Below the pieces are notes generated by a model that worked only from the letters and a program-made list of their open reading frames with translations, was not told the origin of the DNA and did no database searches. 64,000 nucleotides of DNA from Paulinella micropora (taxonomy: Eukaryota; Cercozoa; Imbricatea; Euglyphida), in assembly GCA_009731375.1 (NCBI GenBank), contig BJOX01000024.1, positions 1,109,395 to 1,173,394 of the forward strand. The letters run 5' to 3'. A program made the translations under genes and the position numbers. This document shows positions 1-10,017 of this stretch, one piece after another. Positions within the stretch are counted from its first letter, which is position 1, and the number at the start of each line of letters is the position of its first letter.

Positions 1-14
1 ACTTATCCACATCC

Positions 15-259
15 TGTAGGCATCACCCCCGGATAGCCGGTAAAAAATACCCTTTTTCTGGTGTCAGGTGCACCTAGTTTTTTCCAATTATTTTCAATAT
101 CGTTTGGCCGGATTTGACCTAATGCTATTTTAACCTTGGTCTGTTGCCGTTTTCTTTTCGGCTTCACTGAGCTAATATAACGAGACATCATTCTCTTTTG
201 GGGATTTGTGTCTGGTTGTATTACAGACTTTTATTGAGCTATCTTCGGGGATTGTAACA
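15..259 (+). repeat. 5' LTR
   Basis: This 245-bp copy matches 9772-10017 with a handful of substitutions. It starts TG and ends CA as LTRs do. It follows ATCC, which recurs directly after the 3' LTR. The sequence right after it (ttagagtcaccagcac) should hold the primer binding site, but I do not recognise a tRNA complement. Confidence 0.92.
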
Positions 260-1036
260 TTAGAGTCACCAGCACAAGGCTGATTTCTTTTCTGGTTTGT
301 TTTTGGAACAGCAGAAAGAAAAATTGTACAGATCTATCTCTTCTGAGTAGGTGTTCCAAAAAACAAATACTCCAGCACATCCCCGCACAGCTCTTTTTGC
401 AAAACTAGACGTCTAGGCGTTTGTGAGTAGGTGTCTCAGTACCCTCTCCACAGCCTGTATCTGTGTCCTCACAAGGAGGCCAGACACCAGACCTTGTAGC
501 TGTTCTTTTGTTCTCTCTTGAGACAGAGACAGAGTATGTCAACAGACGTACAAACAAACACTCACAGATACAAACAAACTTGAAGGACACGAGCGTAGTA
601 CTCTACCTTTCAAGTCTGTGCACTTTGTTGCCTCTCAAACCACACACATCAGAGTATTTTTGCAAATCTCTGACTGTCTTTCGACAATAGGTCTGAACAA
701 GTGTCAGACGACAAGTCGACTTCTCAAGGAGTGCTTCTCTAGCCTCTTTGACATTATCTGTACATAGGTCCTCGTACCTCATAACAGATACAACAACAAA
801 AAGAGAAAAAGAAAAGAGGAGTGGAGAAGGAGATCAAATTTTCAGAGAAAGTCGTACAGATTACTTCTTTCTCACAAAAAAAAAAAAAAAAAAAAAAAAA
901 ACACATAAGACATAGAGGTGAGACGCTCTCTCTCTATACTGTCTTTTCGTTTTTTCTCTCTATTCGTTCCTCATAGACGAACAGAGCAATTACGGGGTAG
1001 AAACAACTCTGTCTCATCCGTATTCCTTCAGCGTCC
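260..1036 (+). other. Retrotransposon leader, no clear gene
   Basis: This untranslated leader lies between the 5' LTR and the first gag frame. It includes an A-tract of about 27 bases near 876-902 and purine-rich sequence at 790-850. Short open frames here have no recognisable content. Confidence 0.6.
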
Positions 1037-1513
1037 ATGTCTACTAGGTCTGAAGACTGGCAGGAAGGAGGGGGGGAGAGTGAGCGAACCCCAGGAAACG
1101 AAGAGGAGTTCGTTGACCCTCATGCAGAAGGAGGAGATCTGGCACCTTCCTTTGACACAGGAGGAGCAGAGAATCAATTTTTTACTGCGCCTTCCTTTGA
1201 CACAGGAGGAGCAGAGGAAGTCGAGGAGGAGGAGAAGGGAGGAGAGGAAGCGAGGTTTGTGGCCGAATATGGCAAACTAAGTAAGAAGGAGTTTAAGGAG
1301 CAGAAAGGGAAGGATGATGCCTATAAATGGCTATACATTCCCCAAGAAATGCGATGGGGACAACCCTTGAAGAAGGAAGACATCTGTTACCCTCTCCCAA
1401 TGCAAGCTCTGCCTCTCGCAGAATTCCTCAGAGACGACGATACACAGTTACAGGTGCAACATGTCTCATTTGTCTTTACTGGAGCTACTCGACCTCTCAT
1501 GAACAGTGTTTGA
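1037..1513 (+). CDS. gag-like N-terminal frame
   Basis: This 158-codon frame starts at the first ATG after the leader. The product is acidic and contains the motif APSFDTGGAE twice (around residues 35 and 50), followed by a Glu run and a Lys-rich segment. It ends at TGA in the context AGT GTT TGA G, and the next frame (+1) is open exactly across that point. It is therefore probably the N-terminal part of Gag, joined to the next frame by a frameshift, either programmed or mutational. I see no homology beyond position in the element. Confidence 0.6.
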   Translation: MSTRSEDWQEGGGESERTPGNEEEFVDPHAEGGDLAPSFDTGGAENQFFTAPSFDTGGAEEVEEEEKGGEEARFVAEYGKLSKKEFKEQKGKDDAYKWLYIPQEMRWGQPLKKEDICYPLPMQALPLAEFLRDDDTQLQVQHVSFVFTGATRPLMNSV

Positions 1514-3455
1514 GTGTGCTATACTCTTTGAGTACCAGACTGGAAAGACTGTGCTGCCATGGAACACAAGAGCACTAGCTAGGTTGCTCGATCCTGGTCA
1601 GGACATTGATTCAATAAAGAGAGTGGAAAAGGAGTTTAAGTTCAGGAATCCAAAAGGACAGATCAATGTCATGGATGTGTCTCTGAAACTTATGGAGGCC
1701 AAGTTAGTGGACCTGGGTAAACTCCAACACACCCAGTTTGGCAGGGACCTTCACCCGGCCCTGAGGGAAATAGAAGGCGAAGCTGGAGGGGTGACGAGGA
1801 TGAAGAAGCTGCATGCGGCCTTGGTGAAGGATGACGCATGGAAGAGGTGGGTCTTCACGAAGGATCATACGATCTTGGAGGGGACGGCCGCACCACCCCC
1901 CACCAATAAAGCGGGAGAGAAGGAGTTGGCGGAGAAGGCCTTGTTCCTTCGGAAGGCAGCTGAGATCCTGTCTTTTTTTCATCATGCCCAAGAGCTGTAT
2001 ATCAAAGAGCTAGCGGCTGAGAAAGAAAAGAAGGAGATGGAGGCAAAGATTGCATTAGCCAAGGCGGCGGGAACAAAGGGACCGAAATATTCCTCTGGAT
2101 CTTATATGGCTCCCTCGGGCCGCTCCGCCCCGTCAGCCCACACAGCCCCTTCGGCCCCTGCGACTAGCTCAGCGCCTACCACTGTCATTGTCAACAGTAA
2201 TGACAAAAAGGACAGACAGGCTATCATACAGGCCTTCCAAAAATATACAAAGTCCGATGCCACTGCTCTGACGCTGTATGCAGAGACAGCGAGTCAGAAG
2301 GACACGGATGCGAACCTTCGAGACAAGCTCAGAAGAATTGATGCTTGTATGAAGCAGCATCCAACGGACGAAACACAGGAGTATGAGGCGTTGTACACCT
2401 TGTTGGACCCATCAATCATCACACAAGGGTTTGATGTTGGGGAGTACAAGGCGATGAGAGCGATAGAGGTGGCGGCTAGGAGAGCAGCCTCAGACCTGCA
2501 ATGCACTGTGCCAGTTGCCGTCCTCTTGCAATACTTTAAAACTCATGGGTATCAGCACCTGTGCACTGGTACTTTGATTGGGTTTGAGATTTTTCAAGAG
2601 GTGAACGAAGGGCTGGGCATTGGCACGAGGTTGGCAGCGATCCTCACTGAGGTCAGCGCCAAGTACGGGCTCTTTTATAGCCGGAAGTCTATCATTTTGT
2701 ACTTCCTGAGTGCTTTGTGTACACGACACCCGAGCAAGCTCGCAAGGATCATACAGTCCTGTCCGACCTTCACGGCGGTGAAGACGGCGGATTTTTTAGA
2801 AACGAATATATACGAGAGGACTGTAGCGGCTACTCCGCCGGGCGACCTGTTCAAGGAGGTGCTCGACGCGTGTTCCGAATTGGACACGGCCACCGAGTCA
2901 TTCTCCAGTGCCGCGACACAGGGGGTTGGAGGTGCTCAAGCAGCACATGCAACTCGAACGGCAGGTCTCAAGAGGGGGAGAGATGATGAGCCGACGCCGT
3001 GCTACCGCTATTTTTCATACATGGCGTGTAAGCATGAGGCACAGAAAGGAGTAGGCAATTGCCTCTTCAGCCACGACTCTCTTGATGATAGGCAGCGAAA
3101 TCTTTTCCTTAGAGAGCTCGAAGGCATGAAAAAGACCATGTACGCCATGTACAAGAAGGAGTTGGAGGAGGGGAGGTGGAATGCGAATATGGTCTCGGAT
3201 GCGGAGTTCCGGGAGGCCATCATTTACTTCCTTGACAGAATGAAGAGAAGGGAGAAGAGAGAGACATCGGGCCGATCAAAGGCGCCGACTAGAGGAGGAG
3301 GAGAGACGAGAGGATCGTCACGAGGGTCCCGAGGGACACCAAGAGGGGCGGCACCACGAGGACGAGGCTTTCGTGGAAGGGGAGGACGGACCCCAGCGCG
3401 CCCTCCCAGAGGACACGGATACTGGAATTATAGCACCAGTTCCAGCTCCAACTAA
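1506..3455 (+). CDS. gag-like protein with CCCH zinc finger and RGG tail
   Basis: This frame of about 649 codons continues the previous one in the +1 frame; its first in-frame codon here is GTG, so it need not have its own start. The middle is helical and unremarkable. Around residues 499-523 a Cys-x8-Cys-x10-Cys-x3-His pattern begins at CYRYFSYMAC, a CCCH finger instead of the usual retroviral CCHC knuckle. The last 70 residues are rich in Arg-Gly (RGG, GRGFRGRGG) and should bind nucleic acid. By position it is the structural Gag protein that packages element RNA. Confidence 0.75.
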   Translation: MFECAILFEYQTGKTVLPWNTRALARLLDPGQDIDSIKRVEKEFKFRNPKGQINVMDVSLKLMEAKLVDLGKLQHTQFGRDLHPALREIEGEAGGVTRMKKLHAALVKDDAWKRWVFTKDHTILEGTAAPPPTNKAGEKELAEKALFLRKAAEILSFFHHAQELYIKELAAEKEKKEMEAKIALAKAAGTKGPKYSSGSYMAPSGRSAPSAHTAPSAPATSSAPTTVIVNSNDKKDRQAIIQAFQKYTKSDATALTLYAETASQKDTDANLRDKLRRIDACMKQHPTDETQEYEALYTLLDPSIITQGFDVGEYKAMRAIEVAARRAASDLQCTVPVAVLLQYFKTHGYQHLCTGTLIGFEIFQEVNEGLGIGTRLAAILTEVSAKYGLFYSRKSIILYFLSALCTRHPSKLARIIQSCPTFTAVKTADFLETNIYERTVAATPPGDLFKEVLDACSELDTATESFSSAATQGVGGAQAAHATRTAGLKRGRDDEPTPCYRYFSYMACKHEAQKGVGNCLFSHDSLDDRQRNLFLRELEGMKKTMYAMYKKELEEGRWNANMVSDAEFREAIIYFLDRMKRREKRETSGRSKAPTRGGGETRGSSRGSRGTPRGAAPRGRGFRGRGGRTPARPPRGHGYWNYSTSSSSN

Positions 3456-3614
3456 CCCCAGCAAGCTTATACCGCTACGGAGGGGGGACGTCAAGACGAA
3501 GACACCGGCTCAGGTGAGCGTGTTGTCGTCGTAGACTGACGGGAGGAGAAGAGAGAGGAAAAGAAGAGAGAGAAGGAGATAAAAACTGTTCTTTTTAATC
3601 CGACAGTCACAGTT

Positions 3615-6600
3615 ATGCCTACTGTTGATGAACAGGATACGAACGGTTCCGTTCCTCCTAGACGTGAAGGTGAAGGCACACAGCCTCACAAGCCTCAAGG
3701 TAAGCACTTGCTAGTTCATCCTTCGAGAGCTAATATGATAAATGATGCGAATAGGAAGGCGAAGAAGGCGATGGAGGAGAGGCAGCAGAAACCAAAGGCT
3801 AGGTCTTCTCCTACGAAGAAGCAGCGGACCGTACCCCCGCCAAAGGACTCAATAGTCTCTGCTATAGACACTAGTACACTCGGTGTACCAGACTCTGTCC
3901 AAAAGACACTCGAGATACCGGAAGCCCCGGAGACTCAAGAAGTTAAGTTGGCGGAAAAGGGGGGAGAACGAGAAGAGGACAAGGAACTTGAGCTTAGACT
4001 CAAAACCCTAGAACGAAAAATTCATGTGCTAGCGGCTAGTTTACATAGACCAGACGCGCTATGCTACACTGACCTCTTTTGTGAAACTTTACAAACCACA
4101 TTAAAAGTTGGTAATGATACGATGGCGAATATTAATATTGTCGGCCAGAAGTTTTTGAATAGTCACCGGACATGGGTGGACAAAAACATTAGAAAAACAA
4201 AGGGGACCCTAAAAGGGGTAGGCAGCCGTACGGAAATTACGGGCATCGTCACATTAATTTTCAAATTGAAATCCGGTCGAGTATATCGTGCGGACCTCTA
4301 TGTTGTCCCCGATTACCACGGTTCAATCCTGCTGTCGTATGACCAATTGGCTACGATGGGGGCTGTGATCGATTGCGCCGCACGGCGGGTGATTTATGGA
4401 GTGAAGAATGGAGAGGAGGAGGATATTAATCCGATGACTGCTACTGACTCATACGAGGCTTTTGAGCTGAGTCTAGCAACGGAGAGGAAAAAGTTGGCCT
4501 TCGTACATGAGGCAACTGAAGCCTATGTACACCCCTATGTCACAGTGCCGGAGGAACTGACCTGGACCGACAATTGGGAGACGGAGATGCAGGCGTATAC
4601 GGTTACGATTCCCGCATGGGACAGAAAGTCTATTGATGACTTAGTCGTAGCGCGTAATGAGGAGATAATATGTGTTGCGAAACAGTGCCCGTCGTTGGCC
4701 AGATTCGCAGAAGGTGGCGGGGCAGATGTCCATATTACTAATGGCTACTGTTACCATGCGAAGGTGTCAGATGAGAAGAGAGAGGCGTTTGTGCCAAGGA
4801 GGAAGGGGCGTATCCCCGATACTCCAGCGGATGACATTAAAACTTTTATCACGAACTTTTGGGGCGATGTGCCTACCTGGCCGCGCTCATTAACTGAAGT
4901 GAAAAAGTGTCTACGGACTCTATTTGAGAGTAACAAGCCGTATACTGTCATTCTGCCATACAATGAGAAGGCGATCTGGGCACAGGAGATAAGGGACCGG
5001 CTTATTGATCATCCTATACCTGTTCCTTCTCGCAAGCAACAGTTAGTGGTGGCTTGTCGACTCGGGTCTCGGGAGCAGAGCAGTGCATACAAGCAAAAGC
5101 TCAGAGCCCAGGACAAGTTGAAATTGATACCTCAAGCTTTCACATGCTTTGATGGTTTCTACACCCGTAAGGCTCCGATACAATACGCGAACCTTATTGA
5201 TATGCTTGTCGGGCTGGGTCATGATGATGAGCCGGACACAGTCACGTATGAAAGAACGGGACTAGACGATTTGTCCGAGGAAGATTTGAGTTTGGAGGAG
5301 GACTTAGCGCCCCTCAAGGAGCATAAGAAGATGTCGGAGGAAGATTTCCAAGCGGCGGCGCGGAAAATTTTAGAAGAAGGAGTGGGTTCGGAGAGAGAGA
5401 AGGCGTTTCTCAAAGCTAAGATGGAGGCGTACAGAGAAATTTTCGACCCTCCTCGGGCAGGTGGTGTAAAGTCGGATGACTTCACTGCTGTCATTTACAA
5501 GATACCGGGTGCGGAGCCATCTCCGGCACCACGGAGGGCAAATTTGAGCATACATGAGGCAAAAATAGCGGAGGAGAATGTGAGACAGTTGCTCGATGAG
5601 GACTTTATTGAGAGATCTACATCTCCAATTGTCTCTCAACCGAAAATCGTCCCTAAGCCAGGAGGAGAATGGCGCTTGACGATCAATTATGCCCGTGTGA
5701 ATAAGGTGCTAGAGGAAGAGAGAAATCCTCTGCCGACCTTAGAAGAAGGCAGAAGGGTGCTGCGGAATGCTAAATTCTATTCGGTCATTGACCTTAAGAA
5801 CGGCTTCTGGCAGATACCACTGGACGAGAAATCCAGATGGCTGACTGCATTCGTTGTGGGTATGGAAATATACCAGTGGAAGGTGCTTCCAATGGGACTC
5901 AAACAGGCCCCGGGGCTCTTTCAGAAGGCGATGCAGAAGATGTTGAGCGGTCAATATGACGACCAGTCGGAGGATGGTTTTATGAGAAGGAGAGGACAGA
6001 AGGCGGGAGAATATGCATTTTGTTACATCGATGACATCATCGTATACTCTAACACAATGGAAGAGCATATCGATCACTTGTCAGATGTCTTCAGGCGCAT
6101 CGGAGCTTTTGGCCTGAAATGCAACCTAAAGAAATGTCAGCTTGCCAGGACAAGTGTGACGTATTTGGGTTACGAGATTTCTCATAATAGGGTCTCGATA
6201 TCGCGCGAAAAGAGGGAGGAGATCATGAGTAGACAGTTGCCAAAGAATCGCACGGAGTTACACTCTTTTCTTGCGATGGCACAGTACTACAGCCAGTTCA
6301 TACCCGATTGGGGTGCAACTCGGGCTAAGCTGGAGAAGATGATTGATTTTGGAGACTTTGAGAAGTGGGATGAGGAGGCTTTGCAGGCGTTTAATACGCT
6401 CAAAGATATCATTTATAAAGATCCCAAGGACGGCGGATTAGTACTTATGATGCCCGACTTTACGAAACCGTTCGTAGTCGACACGGATGCATCTAAGTTT
6501 GCGATTGGCGCGGTGCTGCAACAGGAAGATGAGGAGAAAAAGTTGCGCCCGATCATGTTTATTAGTAGAAAGCTGTGTGCGGCGGAGCGAAATTACTGCA

Positions 6601-7271
6601 CGCGACAGAGGGAGGCGTTGGCAGTAGTATGGGCTCTCAAGAGGCTCAGAGAATACTTGTGGGGAGGACCTCTATTCACGGTTAGGACCGATCATCACAA
6701 CCTTCTTTGGTTGATGAATCATGAACAAACCGGCCGTTTGGCGCGGTGGCAAGCTTTCTTGTCATGTTTCAATTTCACGATGGTCTACTTACCGGGAAAG
6801 CGAAACGTAGTCGCTGATAGCCTTTCCAGGCTAGAGTTTCAGTCGGAGGTGTCGGCTCTCGTATCATCAGTGGAGATGATGGACCTGTCCACGGACAAGG
6901 TATACGAGGTGAGCCACATAGAGGCGATGCAGATGGCAAGAGGCGTTCGTTATGACCGCACGGGTCTACGATATAGTCCTCAAGGCCCGGAGCATGGCAT
7001 ATGCTGTGAGGCGCATGTTCTCGAAGACGCTGAGTGGTCTTATGAGGCATACGAGAACGCGAAGGCGAATATAAAAGAAGAGGAGGAGACGACTGAGGTC
7101 TGTACTGAACCTCCACAGGAAAATCGAAGCGAGCTTGATGAAGACCCGGAAAGGGTAGGAGTAAGGTTGGAGGACGGTACTATTCATATCGCCTCGCCTA
7201 CCGCGTGGAGGCAGCAACAGGCGACGGATCCGGAGTTCAAGGAGCTCATAACGTTATACAAGAACCCTTAA
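3615..7271 (+). CDS. pol: protease, reverse transcriptase, RNase H
   Basis: The 1218-residue frame begins at ATG 3615 after a 159-bp spacer. A retropepsin-like region lies at about residues 175-270, with NDTMANINIV where D-T/S-G-A is expected and a typical C-terminal half (SILLSYDQLATMGAVIDC). Reverse transcriptase follows: PKIVPKPGGEWRLTINYARV, then FYSVIDLKNGFWQIPL, LPMGLKQAPG, and the catalytic YIDD box in FCYIDDIIVYS (about residue 805). RNase H shows VVDTDASKFAIGAVL, REALAVVWALKRL and RTDHHNLLWL. It stops at TAA 7269-7271 while the +1 frame continues into integrase. This order is diagnostic of Ty3/gypsy. Confidence 0.93.
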   Translation: MPTVDEQDTNGSVPPRREGEGTQPHKPQGKHLLVHPSRANMINDANRKAKKAMEERQQKPKARSSPTKKQRTVPPPKDSIVSAIDTSTLGVPDSVQKTLEIPEAPETQEVKLAEKGGEREEDKELELRLKTLERKIHVLAASLHRPDALCYTDLFCETLQTTLKVGNDTMANINIVGQKFLNSHRTWVDKNIRKTKGTLKGVGSRTEITGIVTLIFKLKSGRVYRADLYVVPDYHGSILLSYDQLATMGAVIDCAARRVIYGVKNGEEEDINPMTATDSYEAFELSLATERKKLAFVHEATEAYVHPYVTVPEELTWTDNWETEMQAYTVTIPAWDRKSIDDLVVARNEEIICVAKQCPSLARFAEGGGADVHITNGYCYHAKVSDEKREAFVPRRKGRIPDTPADDIKTFITNFWGDVPTWPRSLTEVKKCLRTLFESNKPYTVILPYNEKAIWAQEIRDRLIDHPIPVPSRKQQLVVACRLGSREQSSAYKQKLRAQDKLKLIPQAFTCFDGFYTRKAPIQYANLIDMLVGLGHDDEPDTVTYERTGLDDLSEEDLSLEEDLAPLKEHKKMSEEDFQAAARKILEEGVGSEREKAFLKAKMEAYREIFDPPRAGGVKSDDFTAVIYKIPGAEPSPAPRRANLSIHEAKIAEENVRQLLDEDFIERSTSPIVSQPKIVPKPGGEWRLTINYARVNKVLEEERNPLPTLEEGRRVLRNAKFYSVIDLKNGFWQIPLDEKSRWLTAFVVGMEIYQWKVLPMGLKQAPGLFQKAMQKMLSGQYDDQSEDGFMRRRGQKAGEYAFCYIDDIIVYSNTMEEHIDHLSDVFRRIGAFGLKCNLKKCQLARTSVTYLGYEISHNRVSISREKREEIMSRQLPKNRTELHSFLAMAQYYSQFIPDWGATRAKLEKMIDFGDFEKWDEEALQAFNTLKDIIYKDPKDGGLVLMMPDFTKPFVVDTDASKFAIGAVLQQEDEEKKLRPIMFISRKLCAAERNYCTRQREALAVVWALKRLREYLWGGPLFTVRTDHHNLLWLMNHEQTGRLARWQAFLSCFNFTMVYLPGKRNVVADSLSRLEFQSEVSALVSSVEMMDLSTDKVYEVSHIEAMQMARGVRYDRTGLRYSPQGPEHGICCEAHVLEDAEWSYEAYENAKANIKEEEETTEVCTEPPQENRSELDEDPERVGVRLEDGTIHIASPTAWRQQQATDPEFKELITLYKNP

Positions 7272-8976
7272 TGAGCTTAAAAAGACTCCACAGATCAAAG
7301 ATCAGATGAAGGAGATGGCGTGGAGAGATGGGCTATTGTGGTACAAGGGCCAGCATGGCAAATTTGCATCACAGCCTGACAAATGGACTCTCTGGGTACC
7401 AGAGAAGTTGAGGCGCTTTATATATGTCGCAGCCCATAACTGCCCCTTACTGGCACATCCGGGTCGACAAAGAACTCATTGGTTCATAGCGAGGNNNNNN
7501 NNNNNNNNNNNNNNNNNNNNNNNNNNNNNNNNNNNNNNNNNNNNNNNNNNNNNNNNNNNNNNNNNNNNNNNNNNNNNNNNNNNNNNNNNNNNNNNNNNNN
7601 NNNNNNNNNNNNNNNNNNNNNNNNNNNNNNNNNNNNNNNNNNNNNNNNNNNNNNNNNNNNNNNNNNNNNNNNNNNNNNNNNNNNNNNNNNNNNNNNNNNN
7701 NNNNNNNNNNNNNNNNNNNNNNNNNNNNNNNNNNNNNNNNNNNNNNNNNNNNNNNNNNNNNNNNNNNNNNNNNNNNNNNNNNNNNNNNNNNNNNNNNNNN
7801 NNNNNNNNNNNNNNNNNNNNNNNNNNNNNNNNNNNNNNNNNNNNNNNNNNNNNNNNNNNNNNNNNNNNNNNNNNNNNNNNNNNNNNNNNNNNNNNNNNNN
7901 NNNNNNNNNNNNNNNNNNNNNNNNNNNNNNNNNNNNNNNNNNNNNNNNNNNNNNNNNNNNNNNNNNNNNNNNNNNNNNNNNNNNNNNNNNNNNNNNNNNN
8001 NNNNNNNNNNNNNNNNNNNNNNNNNNNNNNNNNNNNNNNNNNNNNNNNNNNNNNNNNNNNNNNNNNNNNNNNNNNNATCAAATATGACCCCTTCTTACTT
8101 GAGGATGAATCCGTTGAGGAGGCGTTGAAACGGATGAAGGAGGACTGCCAAGAGGTACCGCCTATACAGAAGGAGGATACCTTAGAGGAGGAGAATGCCT
8201 ATCGGGCGCCGGTCACGGAGAAGGAGGAGACCGAGAAGGAGAGTAAAGAAGACTCAAACCGCAAAAGCGCGGCGGGGACTCAGTCTAAAGCCCCCATAGT
8301 CCGCGGCGGTACGAAGGAGAAGTTCACGGAGGCGCAGAGGAGGAGAGCGCAAAACGATCTCATCTTCGACCAACCGAGGAAGGTGGCAAGGTCGACGCGA
8401 GCGACGGATGTCCATGGAGGAGGAGGGGAGAAGGACACTAACCCGAACGCGGGTAATGTGGACATTCGACATGTGCGATGGAAGGAAGGAGAGGCGATTG
8501 CGGCCATCAAGTGGGTCCGAGACGCTTTTTATCTGTTGAGACCGGCAGAATCTCATGTTGCCGATGACACTCTCTCAGATCTTTATCTCATGCGAGCTGT
8601 GGCGGTCCCGCAGACTACACGGGCAGCACGGACATCGAAGAGATCCTTAGCAGCAAAAACGATACAACCGGTACTCCATTTTTGGAGAAGCATGGACCCT
8701 GTTGAGGATCCAAAAGCTAGACAATATTTACCGGTGTACAAAGACGCGAAAAATCTCGAGACATGGGATGATACTATTACCCTTCGAGACAAAGACCACA
8801 CTGCGTGGACTATTCAGTCACTGCCTAGAGGAGTGCTTGACATTCCTTTTGACTTATCTTTGGGCGCCATCCCTAACAAAATATGGGACATTCTGGAGGA
8901 GTCGAAGTTTGACTTGACTTTTGTTGGCGGCCCGCCACCTGGCAAAGGGGTTCGCGCAAGGCGACGAAGGCAGTAA
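7252..8976 (+). CDS. pol continued: integrase-side frame (gapped)
   Basis: The frame is open from 7252, overlapping the end of the previous pol frame in the +1 frame; its first ATG is at 7306. The start fits an integrase N-terminal zinc region (HNCPLLAHPGRQRTHW). Bases 7495-8076 are N (582, a multiple of three, so the frame is kept), which hides the catalytic core. The C-terminal third is charged, with EKEETEKESKEDS-type runs, and ends in a basic tail (GVRARRRRQ). I see no chromodomain signature. Function is inferred from position and the zinc-region residues. Confidence 0.7.
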   Translation, partial: RYTRTLNELKKTPQIKDQMKEMAWRDGLLWYKGQHGKFASQPDKWTLWVPEKLRRFIYVAAHNCPLLAHPGRQRTHWFIARXXXXXXXXXXXXXXXXXXXXXXXXXXXXXXXXXXXXXXXXXXXXXXXXXXXXXXXXXXXXXXXXXXXXXXXXXXXXXXXXXXXXXXXXXXXXXXXXXXXXXXXXXXXXXXXXXXXXXXXXXXXXXXXXXXXXXXXXXXXXXXXXXXXXXXXXXXXXXXXXXXXXXXXXXXXXXXXXXXXXXXXXXXXXXXXXXXIKYDPFLLEDESVEEALKRMKEDCQEVPPIQKEDTLEEENAYRAPVTEKEETEKESKEDSNRKSAAGTQSKAPIVRGGTKEKFTEAQRRRAQNDLIFDQPRKVARSTRATDVHGGGGEKDTNPNAGNVDIRHVRWKEGEAIAAIKWVRDAFYLLRPAESHVADDTLSDLYLMRAVAVPQTTRAARTSKRSLAAKTIQPVLHFWRSMDPVEDPKARQYLPVYKDAKNLETWDDTITLRDKDHTAWTIQSLPRGVLDIPFDLSLGAIPNKIWDILEESKFDLTFVGGPPPGKGVRARRRRQ

Positions 8977-9771
8977 GTGACATTTTTTTCTTTTATCACG
9001 CGTCGGACATTGAAAGCTGCATGTGGATTAATCTCATAGTGCCCATGTCAGATCATGTCTTATTAAAATGTTTTTATACCATTGTTGTTACTTGGCATTT
9101 TTATCGCAACATATGAGTGCGAGGGTCAATCGGCAAATGGATACGACACCGTATAAGGGGATCGCTTGTGAGTTTAGCGATGGTGTTCCTGGTACGACCC
9201 TGCTTCAAGTATCCAGGGTGATGTTCTCAAAAAATGTTCTCATAGTAGACATATTAAATTTTTTTCTTTGGATATACTTAATATCGTCATACCAGCACGG
9301 TCCGTCTCTACTTGTGTCGGCATATCGCATGGTCGGGCTCACTCACCCCGGCTTTGGATATAGTTATTAGGTCTGGCCCCCTAGTACTATATTAAGGTAA
9401 CCGATTGAATACAAGGGTATGTTATTAAAAGACAATGTATTTACTGATCGGAAGTGTTTTTGGAGAAGGAGAAAAATTATAACGCTGCTTTTATTGCAAT
9501 AGTAATACTATTTGTTCTTGACATACTGCCTCAGAATTAAGTTACGGGGGGGACAACAAGTGTGGAAGGAGGAGTTTTTATTTACAAAAACGAGGCTGGA
9601 GATTTATAGTTGACTCGTGTCTGGCGTATGCGTTTTATATATCCACTGCACCGTCTATCCGTGGGTTAATGCACTTAGTTGCGACACCCCGTAGCGTTTG
9701 TGCAGAAAAGAAATCAGCAATTATATGACGAAAATATTGCATATTTCCGTCATAAAAACGGGAAGGGGTAC
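8977..9771 (+). other. Retrotransposon 3' untranslated region with polypurine tract
   Basis: No gene is seen between the last pol stop and the 3' LTR. The purine stretch gggaagggg at about 9760-9768, just before the LTR, is the likely polypurine tract that primes plus-strand synthesis. Confidence 0.6.
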
Positions 9772-10017
9772 TGTAGGCATCACCCCCCGGATAGCCGGTA
9801 AAAAATACCCTTTTTCTGGTGTCAGGTGCACCTAGTTTTTTCCCATTATTTTCAATATCGATTGGCCGGATTTGACCTAATGCCATTTTAATCTTGGTCT
9901 GTTGCCGTTTTCTTTTCGGCTTCACTGAGCTAATATAACGAGACATCATTCTCTTTTGGGGATTTGTGTCTGGTTGTATTACCGACTTTTATTGAGCTAT
10001 CTTCGGGGATTGTAACA
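9772..10017 (+). repeat. 3' LTR
   Basis: This 246-bp copy of the 5' LTR starts TGTAGGCATC and ends TTGTAACA. It is followed directly by ATCC, matching the 4 bp before the 5' LTR. Confidence 0.92.

Larger units (their letters stand above)
15..10017 (+). mobile_element. Complete Ty3/gypsy-type LTR retrotransposon
   Basis: The element is bounded by two near-identical LTRs that start TGTAGGCATC and end TTGTAACA. The 4-bp ATCC lies immediately outside both ends (11-14 and 10018-10021) and looks like the target-site duplication. The internal order is gag-like frame, protease, reverse transcriptase, RNase H, integrase-side frame, which is the Ty3/gypsy order. The reading frame changes by +1 near 1500 and near 7260, and 582 bases of the integrase region are N. 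LTR similarity suggests recent insertion, but I could not compute a divergence. Confidence 0.93.

Noticed and set aside
3-191. Minus-strand frame MMSRYISSVKPKRKRQQ in the LTR, repeated at 9635-9949
   Set aside because: It lies within the LTR and is conserved only because the LTRs are identical. No sign of coding selection can be judged from two copies.
7495-8081. Open frames made of X residues
   Set aside because: They only span a run of N. The same applies to every other frame across a gap.
8100-8976. Chromodomain at the integrase C-terminus
   Set aside because: No aromatic-cage pattern is visible in the translated C-terminal region.
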